In this document: piece after piece, positions 23,725 through 36,228 of the stretch
Position numbering within the stretch: position 1 is the first letter of the stretch
How the letters are laid out: each line of letters starts with the position of its first letter
Source: Haberlea rhodopensis
Taxonomy: Eukaryota > Streptophyta > Magnoliopsida > Lamiales > Gesneriaceae
DNA length: 64,000 nucleotides
Assembly: GCA_907163345.1 (NCBI GenBank)
Contig: CAJQUN010000003.1
Span: 23,699,879 to 23,763,878, forward strand
Direction: 5' to 3'
Position numbers and translations under genes: made by a program
The notes under the pieces: generated by a model
The model's input: the letters and a program-made list of their open reading frames with translations, nothing else
Told to the model about the DNA's origin: nothing
The model's database searches: none

Positions 23725-25269
23725 GAAGAGTTTAATCCTTGAAGTTGTTGGCTCTTTCTTTTCTCCAGCATGACTTGCAATGTGTGTTTACTGTTAGACT
23801 CGTCTTCAAAGCCTTTTGATATTGGTATATAAATGATATTTTGAATCACAGGTCAATTTATTCAAGTCTCTTATGGTATTTGTTGATAGTTGATACACTC
23901 TGTACCGTACCGTGCTTATACTGATTTAGAAGATCAGCTGTCATGTGAATAGCTATAAGTGCTACAGAAATCGAATTTTTATTTCTTAATATGAGATTTT
24001 GTTCCCAAGTGAGAGAGCTTATGCTCTTCTTGATGGATAAAGTTTAGCGGATCTCTTTGACAGTTCTATCATCTCTTTTGAACTAATTCACCAATTTCTT
24101 GCAAACCTCAGTTTTTGTCTTATGATATCCTTCGACTTCGTTTTCATCCTCATTCTCTTTGTCAGCGTTTGGAAAGTTTAAGTGTCTCTATTATATGGAA
24201 TTCTGTGTGGTGCGAGATGATGTAACGAAGATAGCCATATCCATATTTAAACCACAGAATGATTACCATGCAAAGTAATTAAAAAATTAAGATGGAGAAT
24301 ATCACCGTTTTCTATGATGAATCGTCTCTAAATACGTTTACCTCATCTTCCTGCTTATCTACCTGTCCATCTCCTTCAAACTTGCTGTTCGAGGATACCT
24401 TAAAGAACAGATCTCTCAAGAGATTGATGGATCCACCGGATTTTATGCAGTCGGTACATAACAGCAATTATTTTTTCAAGGTGTTGAATTGGACAAAACT
24501 TGAGTTTCCCGGATCATGATAGCGATTCCCTGAGGGGCTCCAGCATTCTCTGGAAACGAGCATATGCAGTTCGGTGAGACAAATTACTCGCTCCAAAGTT
24601 CAGACTTCGGACTATCATCTGATTTACAGAGCTGTCTGGGTGAGGTGTTGCCTGCTTCGGCAGTTCCCATCAATAAAACTAAAAGCCTGTTATATTTATA
24701 CTAGTTTTTGTTGGCACCGTACAAGACTCGGTGTCAGGTGCCACCATGTTGGTCAATTTTTTCCTAAATTAATCAAAAATAACATTTCAAATGAGTGGTT
24801 TTAACATTTTTTTTTAAAAAAAATTGACCATGCTACGATAATTGAATGGAAAAAAATAATCAAATGACTGACTCTAACTTAATTAAAAAATATATGTCCA
24901 TCTTAATAGTAACTATTCATTACTATACTTATTATATAGGTAAATATTTTCATAAAAATTTATTCATTCATTCAAAAAATAAATGAAAATCATGTGTTAG
25001 TCTTGAAATTAAAAGTCTTATATTAAATCGAGCATTAAATATTTTTTAAGTTTAAATATATTTAAGCGACGCTTAAACGAGTTATTTTAACACTGATAAT
25101 GATATGCCACATAAATTGTGATTTGATATGGAAGATTTCGTAAACATTAACAAAAACAAGCATCAAAGTGCAAATTTACACGTTTGTACAAACAAGGCTG
25201 AGCATTTCGGCGAAGACTATATCTACCTTTTCCTCTCGGCATTCTACAAAGTTCTGATTTACGGGAAAA
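23725..25269. other. Spacer between the NOT4-like and SDH7-like genes
   Basis: The first part is probable 3' UTR. Small ORFs at 24292-24519 and 25128-25337 have no recognisable family and no clear splice partners, and I do not call them genes. From about 24800 to 25100 the sequence is low-complexity and AT-rich. Confidence 0.5.
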
Positions 25270-26844
25270 ATGGCTTTTTTACTCAATACAACTACCCTTT
25301 CTGCGCTTCGGCTCAATTCAAAGGTGCATATATTTAATATAATATACATGTGTGTGTTTATTGTTTTGATTTTGTTCTCATTATGTTCGGATGGGCTGCG
25401 AAATTTGATGGGTTATGTTTGCAAATATGCTTCAGAAAGCTGGCGATTCATTGACTCTATCAAGGCGTGTCTTTCATGTGGAGCCTGGGGCTCGCGAGAA
25501 GGCCGTGAGTACTTAAATTGTTTGCGTTTTTATAATTTTATTTAGGATTCTGAAATTAAACTCGTTTTGTTAATGTTAATTTGATCGAGTTGGCTTTTGT
25601 GATCGTTATCGAATGACGTATTTATGAGATTTGTCGTTGATTCACAATTAGTATAGGGGAATGAGCGACAAGAATATTACTTTTCTCAGATGAGGACGAT
25701 ATTTGTATCGAGAATGAAACCCTAACAGGGTACTGAGATAGATGATAAAGTTTTATGCATAAGTGAAGAGGGGGCGCTCTCACTTTATTTTTTTCGTAGC
25801 ACTTTAACTTGACCTATTGTGGCCAATTTTTAGTCGCCAATCAAATGAAATGAAAGAGTAAGTTTCAGATGTGATCATTTTTATTTTTGAGAAAATAAGT
25901 TTTATAGCCAAAAATCCACTAATTCACATCATCTCCTAAATTATGGATCTGCCCCTAGTAGCACTGTAGCACTACCAGTTAGAATTTGTTAGTGATGCCC
26001 TCCACTTGATGGATATGATGGAATTGGTGAATTTTTTTGTGTTTGATTTGGAGAATTTGAGATAATGAATTTCAAATTTATTGTATAAATCAACTCCACT
26101 TGTTTGGATATTATAAAATTTACTGATTTTTGAATCAAGAGTATCATCTTATACTTGTTTGATAGCATTTAACATTGATTCATGAGCATATTGTCTTGCA
26201 CATGCTTCCAATTCTTAATATTTCCATGTCATGTGATGTATTTTAACAAGTATGCAGTTTATCCATGTCTTTAATAACCCTCTCATGCTTTGTGCAATTT
26301 GACAAATCGAATGATTTCTTGGGGCAGAGGCTTGGCAAGCTAACTTGCATGTCCACCATGGGCACCCTTATGATATTTTCTTTCCTTCATTCAAGAATTC
26401 ATTTCTGTTTGTGATTTGATAATGATTTTTTTTAAAAAAAAAATTTACAGCTCTTGGCAGAAAACCCAGCTATAAAACGCTTCAAGTCACATAAGAAAAG
26501 TGTGAAGCGCCTCAAGAAAGTTGGAGATGTTTTGACTATCGTTGTTGTAGCTGGTATGCTTTTATCTACACTATAATTTGAGTGTTCCAACTGCTGAGGT
26601 GTATTGCTCTACTTGCGTGGAAGCTTTTAGTTCCGCTAAAATATTTGATTCACCTGATAACCTTATGTACAGATAATGCAATCCGCGTATTTTTTACCTT
26701 GCATTTGATCATGACTTAAGTAACTGATCGCGTATTATACCCACCCACTGTACATGATGTTTGTTGCTAGGATGCTGCTATGAGATCTATATTAGAGCAT
26801 TCATGCGAGAGGAAACCCGCAAACGAGCAGATGAGACTATGTAA
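25270..26844 (+). CDS. SDH7: Succinate dehydrogenase subunit 7-like protein (mitochondrial complex II)
   Basis: Four small exons, 25270-25323, 25436-25504, 26451-26553 and 26771-26844, join in frame to 99 aa. The N-terminus (MAFLLNTTTLSALRLNSK, then SRRVFHVEPGAREKALL) looks like a mitochondrial presequence followed by the conserved plant SDH7 start. The centre is basic (KRFKSHKKSVKRLKKVG). One membrane segment, VLTIVVVAGCCYEIYI, follows, and the tail is charged (MREETRKRADETM). SDH7 is a plant-specific accessory membrane subunit of respiratory complex II with no enzymatic motif of its own. The long third intron (about 0.95 kb) is AT-rich. The family is assigned from memory of its sequence, hence the moderate confidence. 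Confidence 0.78.
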
Positions 26845-27198
26845 CACCAGAAGCTATTCATGATGTGAGGTAGTTGCATAAGGGAAGCGGCCTTTGGGTA
26901 TCTTGCGTCCGAGAATATAGTGGTTCAGTATCTGTGTGATGGCTGTGGAATTTAGCATGTAAAAGTTTTCTTTTGTCTTGCTTTTTTTGTTATAAAATTT
27001 CAGTTGCAAGCTTATTTGGTGGGATTTGTTTACCCTGTATTTAAATTGAGTATGGGTATTTTTTTGGAACATGTTTTGCTTCACTTTATGGTCTTGATGT
27101 TGAAGTGAGGGACGAACCTAGTCATATGATTGAGTGGGCAAAATTATAGGATTTTTACTGAAGGCAAAACTATAGGTTTGTTATATATATGAGACAAA

Positions 27199-27236
<38 letters not shown>

Positions 27237-27594
27237 TACAACATTAATATATTTTGTTTTAGGAGGCAGCTGCCCTCCCCAAGTGTGCATTCGGCCTTGG
27301 GTCTAATTTTCATGTTTTCTTCTCATGATTGGGGCGGAATTAGGATCCAAAAGTCCTTTGATGTAATATCAAACAAATAAAAAAATAAAGAAAATATATG
27401 ATTGATAATAAAAATGATCTTTCTATAATAATAATACAGTAAAAAATGTTTACTATTAAATTAACTGAATATAGAAAAGATATCTTTCTTATTTGAACGA
27501 TTATTGCAAAGATAATCCATATCACACACACACACACACTGCCGGAGAGCATGTACATTGATTCAGTATTGCATAGGATGTTTCCCGCCATCTT
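26845..27594. other. Spacer before the PPR gene
   Basis: It holds the probable 3' UTR of the SDH7-like gene, an AT microsatellite (about 27203-27234) and a short CA run near 27522-27538. No gene is seen. Confidence 0.5.
27203..27234. repeat. (AT)n microsatellite
   Basis: About 16 AT units without interruption, in the spacer upstream of the PPR gene. Confidence 0.85.
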
Positions 27595-29469
27595 ATGAAC
27601 CAATCCATGCAACTCAATGCTCTCTATCAAATTTCCAAGAAATCTCTCTCTCAATTACTCAAAAAACGCCCACCCACTTTTCAAGTTAAGCAAATACATG
27701 CTCAAATCATCACTCGATCACTCTCATCATCGCATCTTTGTTTGATAGATTCACTCATCCATTGTTACCTTCACACCAACAACCGCATCACTGCAAGGGC
27801 CTTGTTCAACGGCTATCAGTTGCCTTCACCTCCAACTCTGCTATGGAATCTCATGATCAGGGCATATTCAAAAGTCCAAGATTGTTTGGAACCGATTTAT
27901 CTCTTACAACGCATGCTTAATTTGGAAAATCAAATTGGCGTTGTACCTGATGATTATACGTTTACTTTTGTTATTACTTCTTGTACACACCAAAATTCGA
28001 TTGTGTATGGGGAGATTGTTCATGGAATGGTGATAAAAAATGGGTTGCACGCGAATTTGTGCGTGGCGAATTCTTTGATCAATATGTATGGCGTTTTTGC
28101 GAAGGTGGATGATGCATATGGTGTGTTCGACAAAATGTCCGATAGAGACGTGTTTTCGTGGACTAGCTTAGTTTCCGCGTTTGCCCAGAGTGGGAATATG
28201 TGTAGAGCAGCTGAAATCTTTGTGGAAATGCCGGTGAAAAATGATGTTTCTTGGGCTGTCATGATTTCAGGTTTTGTTGGTTGTGGCAGATATATTCAGG
28301 CTCTTAGCTTTTTTCATGAGATGTTACCTCAAATGAGGCCAAATGAGTCTGTTCTTGTTTGTACACTTTCTGCCTGTGCTCGTCTGGGTTCATTGGATCA
28401 AGGGAAGTGGATTCATGGTTATGTAGACAAGAACAAAATTTTAGAAACTTCAAATGTTAAGACTGCACTAATTGATATGTACGCAAAATGTGGGAAAATA
28501 GATAGTGCATATAGCGTTTTTAATAAGATTCCAAGACCAGATGTTCATAATTTTACAAGTATGATATCTGGGTTATCGATCCATGGGTTTGGTGACGATG
28601 CTATACACGTGTTTAATCGAATGTTAACTCAGAAATTAAAGCCAAATGGAATTACTCTTCTCGGAGTTTTGAATGGTTGTAGTCATTCTGGATTGGTCCA
28701 CCAGGGTTCTTCAATTTTCTATAACATGGAGGATTTGTGGGGAATCACGCCTAAAATTGAACACTATGGTTGCTATGTTGATTTACTTGGCCGTGCTGGG
28801 TACTTGGCAAAGGCATTTGGAGTAGTGAAAAGCATGCCGGCTAATCCCGATGTTGCTGTGTGGAGGGCTTTGTTAAGTGCCTGCAGAATTCACCGTAATT
28901 CTGATTTTGGAGAGCGAGTAATAAATCACTTAGAACAACTTGATCCTGGCTGTTGTGATGGCGCGGAGGTGCTACTTTCAAACTTGTATGCTTCTCTTGG
29001 AAAATGGGATAAAGTTGCTCAAACAAGAAAACTAATGGGGTTGCGAAAGAACCAATCTGATATTGGATGTAGTTGGATAGAGATAAATGGTGTTGTTCAT
29101 GAGTTCCGAGTTGCAGATGTGCTCCATCCACAAATAGTAGAAATTCAGAACAAGTTATCTGAAATAATGCTGAGGATTGGTCAAGTTGGTTATACAGCAG
29201 ATGCTTCCCATGTTTCATTCGATGTTAGTGAGGAAGATAAAGCACAAGCAGTAGCTTGGCATAGTGAGAAACTGGCTATTGCTTTTGGACTAATGAATAC
29301 TCTTCCTAGGACTTGTATTAGAATAGTGAAAAACTTGAGAACTTGTGATGACTGTCATTCAGCTCTGAAGGCAATCTCCAAAATTTATGATAGAGAGATT
29401 ATTGTTAGAGATCGTTGCCGTTTCCACACTTTTAAAGAAGGATGTTGTTCTTGTAATGAATATTGGTAG
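27595..29469 (+). CDS. PLS-class pentatricopeptide repeat protein with DYW domain
   Basis: A single uninterrupted reading frame of 624 codons, as is usual for this family. After a short N-terminal region (VKQIHAQIITRS) come PLS-type repeats, for example LIDMYAKCGKIDSAYSVF, TSMISGLSIHGFGDDAIHVF and VDLLGRAGYLAKAF. Then come the E/E+ motifs (VWRALLSACRIH, GCSWIEINGVVHEF) and a C-terminal DYW deaminase domain. That domain has the zinc and catalytic HxE motif (AWHSEKLAIAFGL) and CxxC (CDDCH), so it looks competent. It ends in NEYW instead of the canonical DYW. Such proteins edit C to U in organelle transcripts. The target cannot be read from sequence. I use the first ATG; the N-terminus is not a strong targeting peptide by eye, and an upstream or alternative start is possible. 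Confidence 0.95.
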   Translation: MNQSMQLNALYQISKKSLSQLLKKRPPTFQVKQIHAQIITRSLSSSHLCLIDSLIHCYLHTNNRITARALFNGYQLPSPPTLLWNLMIRAYSKVQDCLEPIYLLQRMLNLENQIGVVPDDYTFTFVITSCTHQNSIVYGEIVHGMVIKNGLHANLCVANSLINMYGVFAKVDDAYGVFDKMSDRDVFSWTSLVSAFAQSGNMCRAAEIFVEMPVKNDVSWAVMISGFVGCGRYIQALSFFHEMLPQMRPNESVLVCTLSACARLGSLDQGKWIHGYVDKNKILETSNVKTALIDMYAKCGKIDSAYSVFNKIPRPDVHNFTSMISGLSIHGFGDDAIHVFNRMLTQKLKPNGITLLGVLNGCSHSGLVHQGSSIFYNMEDLWGITPKIEHYGCYVDLLGRAGYLAKAFGVVKSMPANPDVAVWRALLSACRIHRNSDFGERVINHLEQLDPGCCDGAEVLLSNLYASLGKWDKVAQTRKLMGLRKNQSDIGCSWIEINGVVHEFRVADVLHPQIVEIQNKLSEIMLRIGQVGYTADASHVSFDVSEEDKAQAVAWHSEKLAIAFGLMNTLPRTCIRIVKNLRTCDDCHSALKAISKIYDREIIVRDRCRFHTFKEGCCSCNEYW

Positions 29470-32400
29470 TGTTCACTCATTAAACATAAATCAGGAGAAT
29501 TGCAACACCCATTGGAAGTCAAGACGAAATTTACCGAGCTTTTTTTCTATTGCTACCATAAACTTTGGTGGCCAAGCCAATCTAGGTACTGAGGCAGAGG
29601 TAGGACATGATTATATTCTCGATCAATGGGAGTCATTCGCACGTAGGCTGCAGTTATGATTGATGGCTCGTCTAAGAAGTGCTGTCCTCTATCTATGTTT
29701 TATCATAGCTTTGATGGTTGTAAGGTGAAGCTACTTTGCAGGTACTGTTTCTGTGAAGACCTATATTTTTTCTGCTGCAATTCATTTAATACAATTATAG
29801 AGCCATGTATAGATTAGGACTTAAACTTGGTTATTTTCTTTTGCATTTGTTAGGATAAATTCCATGTCGGCTGTGAGAAGAAACTGTTGATGGTTTGGCC
29901 TTCTTTAAGTACATGTCAAAATTCAGGATTATATTAATATAAGATTGGTTGGCTAATGCAAGTTTCGTGGACAAGTAATATTTTTGAACCAAATCATGAA
30001 AATGATATCATGGTCACCTTCGAATCATGCCATCCACTTGAGTGGTCCTAAGCTTGTGGCGTAGTTCATAGCCATATATTGGAATGACTTTAAATTTCTT
30101 GATTTGTTCTTACTTAAGAACATGGACTTCATCATGTTGGACCAGCTGAGCCATCAATGTAGACGAGGTACGTTTTCGACAGTTGTTTTTTATAAATCGA
30201 ATGCAATACACAATGTTATGATTATCATGTAAAAGCCACTTGAGATCCGCATAAAATGTTCACCCAATCTTTACCGAGTTTACAGCATATTGTGGTGTAA
30301 ACAGATTTGGTCAAGTGTATACACATGTAAATTGTTGGCTTTATCATGAAATTAACGAGAATGGTGCAAGTGTTGCGTAAAATAATTGGTACTCATCGTC
30401 TATATCATGAAGATGGCGAACAATCCAATCACACATGTGGTATATTTTCATTCAATATTGAGAATATACCACATGTTGGATGGTTGTATCTACCTTATTG
30501 GACACTATCATTTCTCTCACAAATTCGAGACTTTTGTCCAAGTTATATAGAATTAATGTATTTTAATGTGGCCATCTTATAATATTTCCTAATTTTCTTG
30601 CCAAAATTCAGGATGAATAAAATTAAATTAAATTGCCTATTTGACTTGGCAGCATCTCTTGTTAGCTCTATTTGGTCAATTCGTTTTTAACACAGTCTTC
30701 AATATCTGTGTGTGTATATATATATTTATTAGTTTTAAGTAACTTATGAGTTATTTTCTATCATATCAAAGTGGAGATATGTCCAATTAATGGTACCATA
30801 AAATTAGGTTCGATTGGCTACACAGCCTACACTTTTACTTACTGCCACAAATTTCCACTGTCAAATTTATTACTACAGATAGAAAGCCTCGAACAATTAA
30901 AAGCTCTTTATTTTGTCATTTTCCAATAATGAATTATCTTCACGTTGTTGCCCCAACCCTCCGCTAAATATACCAAAACAAAATTTTCATAACATTAAAA
31001 GTTTTACAAACTAAATTATATATTTGGATTTAAATGCTGGTCCATCCTTTTTTCGTTAGGAAACAAGAAATATAGGGTGGGCAACCCCATATTGTAGTTA
31101 TTGATCCCGTGAAACATTTGATTATTTTAAAAAGAATATCTCGAGTTCGAGATCCATTAACCCCTTATCAAATATTAGCCATTTAAGTTCGACAAAATTA
31201 ATTTTAAGGTAAAATAGTCATTTTACACTTAGATGTGAACATTTTGTTTAAAACTTTTAAACAAAATTAGTGTAAAATTTTCCCATTTCTTAGCAACTCA
31301 TAACATTACATGGGTAAAACATAAACCTTTGCGAAGAATTTGTATGCTTTCCCCCCATCTACAAAGAAATCCTAGTTTGGTATAGAAAAGTAAAGCTCCA
31401 TTCACTTATCAACAATCAAAAGCATTAACTTTTTTGGTTATATAAATATATATATATTATTTTAATTTGCACTAAAATAATTACACTCGCAACAAAGAAC
31501 CCAAAAGAATTGGCTTTTAACGTTGTAGTGCGAGAATTTAAAATTGCATTCTCAAATGTCACCCAAGATTCCATTCCTTCTTTGGTCCAAAATATAAAAA
31601 TAAACCCTTTCGAATTACATATATTTTAAGTGTTATATTGTAAGAGCAAATATTATTGCTGTCGGCAATAACACTATTTGTTACGAGAAAAACATTTCCC
31701 ATATTTTAATTTCTAAATACATTAATTTATGAAAATTGTTTTGACAGCAATAATTTCTAATATTTTAATTCATCAATGCATCTTTCTCCTACGTGGAAAA
31801 GAAGGGAAAGCTCGTGTGGCTGGCCAGCATTTAGTATAAATGTACAATGAAAATTCATATATTTTTAAATTAGTATAATTTTTTTTACAAATGTTTTTGG
31901 TATATCAATTACTCATAATTACTCATATTGATTATATGTTTATCACATATTTTACGTATTATTTACACATTTAATAACCAAATATAATGAATATTAAATC
32001 AGCATAAAATAAAAAAAAACAGATCTCACCAGATTTCAAGTGCTGGAGCAATGATTCCTTCTTCATGGTCTTACTCTTAATATGGTTTTGACAAGTCAAA
32101 ATACGTAAACACTTATTAGTATTACCCACTCATTATTTCTATCATCAACACTTTGCATCTTGTAATAATTTTTTTTTTTTAAAACCGAAAATACTAATTA
32201 TATTAACTGAACGATAACACCCACAAGACTCGACTGAAATAACGAAACAACAATAAATACAAGGACGATGCCTAATACACACAAAGTAAAAACCTAAACG
32301 GGTGAAAAGTACAATGATTCACGATGAAAACACAAGAATGTGACCGTGAAAGAGCAACTGCCACTAAAACCAAATCATCCTGTAATAATTTCAATTAACA

Positions 32401-33718
32401 AAGCTTAATAATGTTGTAATGATAAATTCAGATTAGAACTCGCATACCAAACTCAGACAGGGGATGGATATATTCAAATGATAAACGATAATTTCCTAAA
32501 ATCCCGAGGACTAAGTTGTTGGGCCCACATTCAAATCTTGTTTATTTGCTTTTTAAAATTGGAAAATAAATATTAATAAGATATTGTCATGTAATTATAG
32601 CATAATTTTATTAATTACGTAATTATAGTGTTTCTTATTTCTTGATCATTATATTGTATAAAGCAGATTTCGATTGAAAGTAGAACCCGATCAGTTATGA
32701 TATGAACCCACGAGTCTGCAAACAATATAGCATTATTTCGAATCGTTCCTCAATTTTTTTTTACGACAGGGAACCTACAGTCACTCTATCATTATGGTGT
32801 ACATTGGGTAAACTCTCGGGCTGATTCAATAACCTACACAAAAAACCAACCAGATAAATTATATTAAATCTTACGATCCCGAACTCACTATACTTCACCG
32901 ACTCGAACACCGAATTAAGAAGGGATCAATTAAATTTTGGCATGGACCTATTGCGTGTCCATTGAACTACCACATTCATTGCGGAGATTTTGCATTATGA
33001 AACTCCACTGTCGTTTTAAATTTCTTTTCATATTCCCATTTTTTTGTTTTTATATATATTTTGAAAAACCTTTGAAATTTTAACAAAAAATCCGAATGTT
33101 TATTAATATCCTGAAATTTTTCGGAAAAATTTACCCAGTGATAAGAATTTCCATAATTTCAATACTATTAAATGAATTATTGTTTATTTTGTTATCCAGA
33201 GTTTGCAAAGTCTATCAATAATACATTCATATTTGACAATATTGTGTTTATATTGGCCGTGACAGATGCAGAAAAAATACATAGAGGCAAAAGATTTTAA
33301 CATAAAAAACAGAACGTAAAAATGAAGTTTAGGAGGTTAACATATAATTTTATATTTCGAGGGATAAAACGTAATTTTAAAAAATATAATTAGTGTAATA
33401 AAATTTATTTATTTATTTATAAGAAATGATACTTACCCTCTCTTGTGGCTCCACCCTTATTAATATACCTTCAAGTTTTTTAATAAAAAAATTAATACAT
33501 TGACATTCTGAAAATAGATATTGAATGGTTGATCTGATGTGAGAAAATCAGACAAAAATTAATTAATGGAATTAATTGCATCTGATTTTTTTTCCTGAGA
33601 TGATCATCTATCAGTAGAGAATAGTGTCTAATGACTATAGGCCGTAGGGGTCCGAGGTTGCAGTAACAGTACAATGTCACGAACAGTCAAAAATATAGGC
33701 AATTTTAGGCTTTTGTCT
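29470..33718. other. Long AT-rich spacer
   Basis: The first few hundred bases are probably 3' UTR of the PPR gene. A hairpin lies at 30434-30475. I find no gene with family resemblance between 30.5 and 33.7 kb. Parts near 31080-31200 and 32160-32390 look like old transposon debris, but I cannot place them. Confidence 0.5.
30434..30475. repeat. Perfect 13-bp inverted repeat with 16-base loop
   Basis: CATGTGGTATATT (30434-30446) is exactly complementary to AATATACCACATG (30463-30475). It could form a stable hairpin, lies outside any gene, and shows no terminator or miRNA-length arm. Confidence 0.8.
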
Positions 33719-34019
33719 TACCTACCCCATGAAACATCATCCCATAAGATAGATCACACCACACATTAGGAATATTCTCAATGTGTGGTGGAATCTACCC
33801 ATGGGGTAGCCAAGATGACCCCCAATTTCAGATAATACCTTGAAGTCCACATATTTTTATGTAGTCATCCCCAACCCCAAGTTTATGAATATTCCCAATG
33901 TGTGGTAGGATACCCCATGAGGTGGTATCACATAGGGTAGCCAAGATACTCCCCAATTTCAGATCATACGTTGAAGTCCACATATTTTTATGTAGTCATC
34001 CCCAACCTCAAGTTTGTAC
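33719..34019. repeat. Tandem duplication of about 120-130 bp with internal hairpins
   Basis: The first unit (about 33771-33886) runs from AATATTCTCAATGTGTGG to CCCCAACCCCAAGTTT. The second (about 33887-34016) runs from AATATTCCCAATGTGTGG to CCCCAACCTCAAGTTT. They share an exact stretch containing GAAGTCCACATATTTTTATG. Just before the first unit, CCACACATT pairs with AATGTGTGG. CTACCCCAT and ATGGGGTAG form a further inverted pair around it, as in a small MITE. Confidence 0.75.
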
Positions 34020-34467
34020 ATTTTTATCAGGTAGAGACTAACTTTTTTTTTTCCGCCACAAGTTTATACTGATTGAATATACTATATTTTATTCTTAGGT
34101 TTCAACTCAAAACCAGTTGGAAAAAAGTGGAGTAACTCATGTATCATATATCTTAGAAAAAGCTAACATAGCTTCTAGTTTCTCAAGTGAGACAACTCTC
34201 AAAACGTCCTCTCATGTATGATATTATATAAGTCAAACACATGGATTGATGACGGTAAGCATGCAGACGAAATAACCAATTACATGAAAAACATGCTCTA
34301 ATACCATTTAAGAATACACGGGGTTCAAACTCAAAAACCTACTGTAATTTTTCTTAGATGCATTATCAAATTAACCCATGTTCAAAAGTCACAATTTGGA
34401 ATTTTTTTTTAATCATCTAATATTTAGAATTTTAATTATATAATAGTTTAACAGCAAAAGAAGAGAA
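34020..34467. other. Spacer 3' of the DUF4228 gene
   Basis: AT-rich sequence with no gene. The part next to 34467 is probable 3' UTR of the minus-strand DUF4228 gene. Confidence 0.45.
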
Positions 34468-35973
34468 TCAGTTTGCAGCTTCGGAGATGCTCTTCAATGA
34501 TGGTTGCCAAGCTCTGCTTTTAGAAACACCACAGTTTACCGTCTTCTTTTTATTATTTCTTGATCCATTATTGTGCTTCACCTGAAATAATAATAATAAT
34601 AATAATAATTATTATTATTATTAATATATATATATATATATAATTTATTTTTTATGAAAATCAAATAATAATTATTGGTTGGATCATGGGATGCATGAAA
34701 GCATGAGCTGTTTAATTTGGACTCTAATTGCTCACTCTAGTCACTATTTTCTGTCATTTCATATATTTGTGTTTTAATAATAAATTTGTTGGAATTAAAA
34801 TAAATATACATATTTGCTGGATTTTTCAGAAAACAATTTTATTCAACATTCGCGGTATATTATATTATTATTCATGTGTATTATTGTGTGTTTGCAATTA
34901 CTTATTCAAAATAATTTTACGTTGTTTTTCGTTAAAGTTGGAAAAAGTCATTTCTAAGCAAAATTATTGAGTGTTTACTATTAAAAAAACAGTTTAATGA
35001 ATTTCAAATTATTATAAAATTAAAACGGTGAAAAATATTGACATGATATCTATTTTTGTTTTTATCTACTTATTTTTAGAGAAGCAATGAAATAAAACTC
35101 AAAATCTTTTTTTTTGGTTTGAAAATCAGATAAGTAGTTTTGAAAAGCAATCGCAAGCACCCACTTAATCGGTAGCACCAGCTTGTTAAGGACATTATTC
35201 CTCAAAAAAATTAAATTAAATATAACTTTTAAATTTCAAATGCGAAGGTGTTTTTGCGAACAAAAAAATCTCACACGATTATATTTCTAAAATAAAAAAT
35301 ATAATCTTGAAAATCCAAATTAAGCATTAGTAGTAAAAAAATAATATTTTTTTAGAGTTAAAAAAGAAATATTTACCTGTTTTGTCTTCTCCAATTCAGT
35401 TCTCTTGATTACTTCTTCAAAATCTGAACATGATTTCTCCGTCATCATCTTCCCATACTTCTCCGCATGTCCTTGTTTCTTTGCCCTCAACCCTTTCATC
35501 ACCTCTGTAAAAATATGTTAAAAAAAAAAAACTCAATAAATCTATAAGAAATTGGGCGAAAGTCGATGATCATGCGAATTCGTATATTTTTTTATCAAAT
35601 GATTAATAATTTTTTCGGCCCAAATATACCTATATCTGCCAAAAAAAATAAAAAATAAAAAACGAACAAACGTACGTTGGGCGGTAACAAGTCTGTAAAC
35701 ATGGCCAAGAACAAGAGTATCGGTTGGCCTAAGAAGCTTAATACGCGTCACTCGAAGTGGGATGCTATCATTCTTCCCCGCGGATGCCACCTTGTTGGTG
35801 CCGACGGCGGCGGCGGATGAGTACAAGGTGGTGGTGAGAAGAAGTGCGACATAATGGCCATGATTCATCTTCATGATTTGTTCAGCAGAAACAGGGACAT
35901 ATAGCTTATCTACTTTGCCATCTGGGTGTTGGATTACTATAGTTGCATTATCAATTGCTTGACAATTTCCCAT
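34468..35973 (-). CDS. DUF4228 (PADRE) domain protein
   Basis: Three exons read downward: 35973-35676, 35504-35377 and 34581-34468. They give 179 aa. The N-terminus MGNCQAID has Gly2 for myristoylation and Cys4 for possible palmitoylation, so membrane attachment is likely. The DUF4228 core follows: ATIVIQHPDGKVDKLYVPVSAEQIM, NHGHYVALLL, then RVTRIKLLRPTDTLVLGHVYRLVTAQ and the family-typical VMKGLRAKK after the first intron. The tail is basic and ends at AWQPSLKSISEAAN. The family is plant-specific, often induced by stress and pathogens; its biochemical role is unknown. The second intron ends in an (AAT)n/(ATT)n run immediately before the acceptor of exon 3. Confidence 0.9.
34587..34642. repeat. 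(AAT)n-(ATT)n-(AT)n compound microsatellite
   Basis: About nine AAT units pass directly into ATT units and then an AT run. The first two blocks are complementary and could fold into a hairpin. It lies in the second intron of the DUF4228 gene, a few bases from the splice acceptor. Confidence 0.85.
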
Positions 35974-36197
35974 CTCTTTGAATTTTTTCTTTACCAGATT
36001 CTAATTTATTTTTTCAGTCTGTGTTTGTTCTAATGAATGGAGGTCGGAGAAAGGAAAACGAAGGCGGAGGTGCGAGTATTACATTAGTTTGTTTATTTAT
36101 ACATATTAATTAATTAATATCCACAACAAATGCCTTATTCTTTGGTGTGACTTCTCGGCTCGAAAAATATTTATATGGATCAGGTGTTTTAAAGACC

Positions 36198-36201
<4 letters not shown>

Positions 36202-36228
<27 letters not shown>
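36202..36228. repeat. (AT)n microsatellite
   Basis: About 13 uninterrupted AT units in the spacer upstream of the DUF4228 gene. Confidence 0.85.

Noticed and set aside
24292..24804. Two ORFs of 75-76 codons in the spacer after the NOT4-like gene
   Set aside because: No family resemblance, no splice partners, and low-complexity surroundings.
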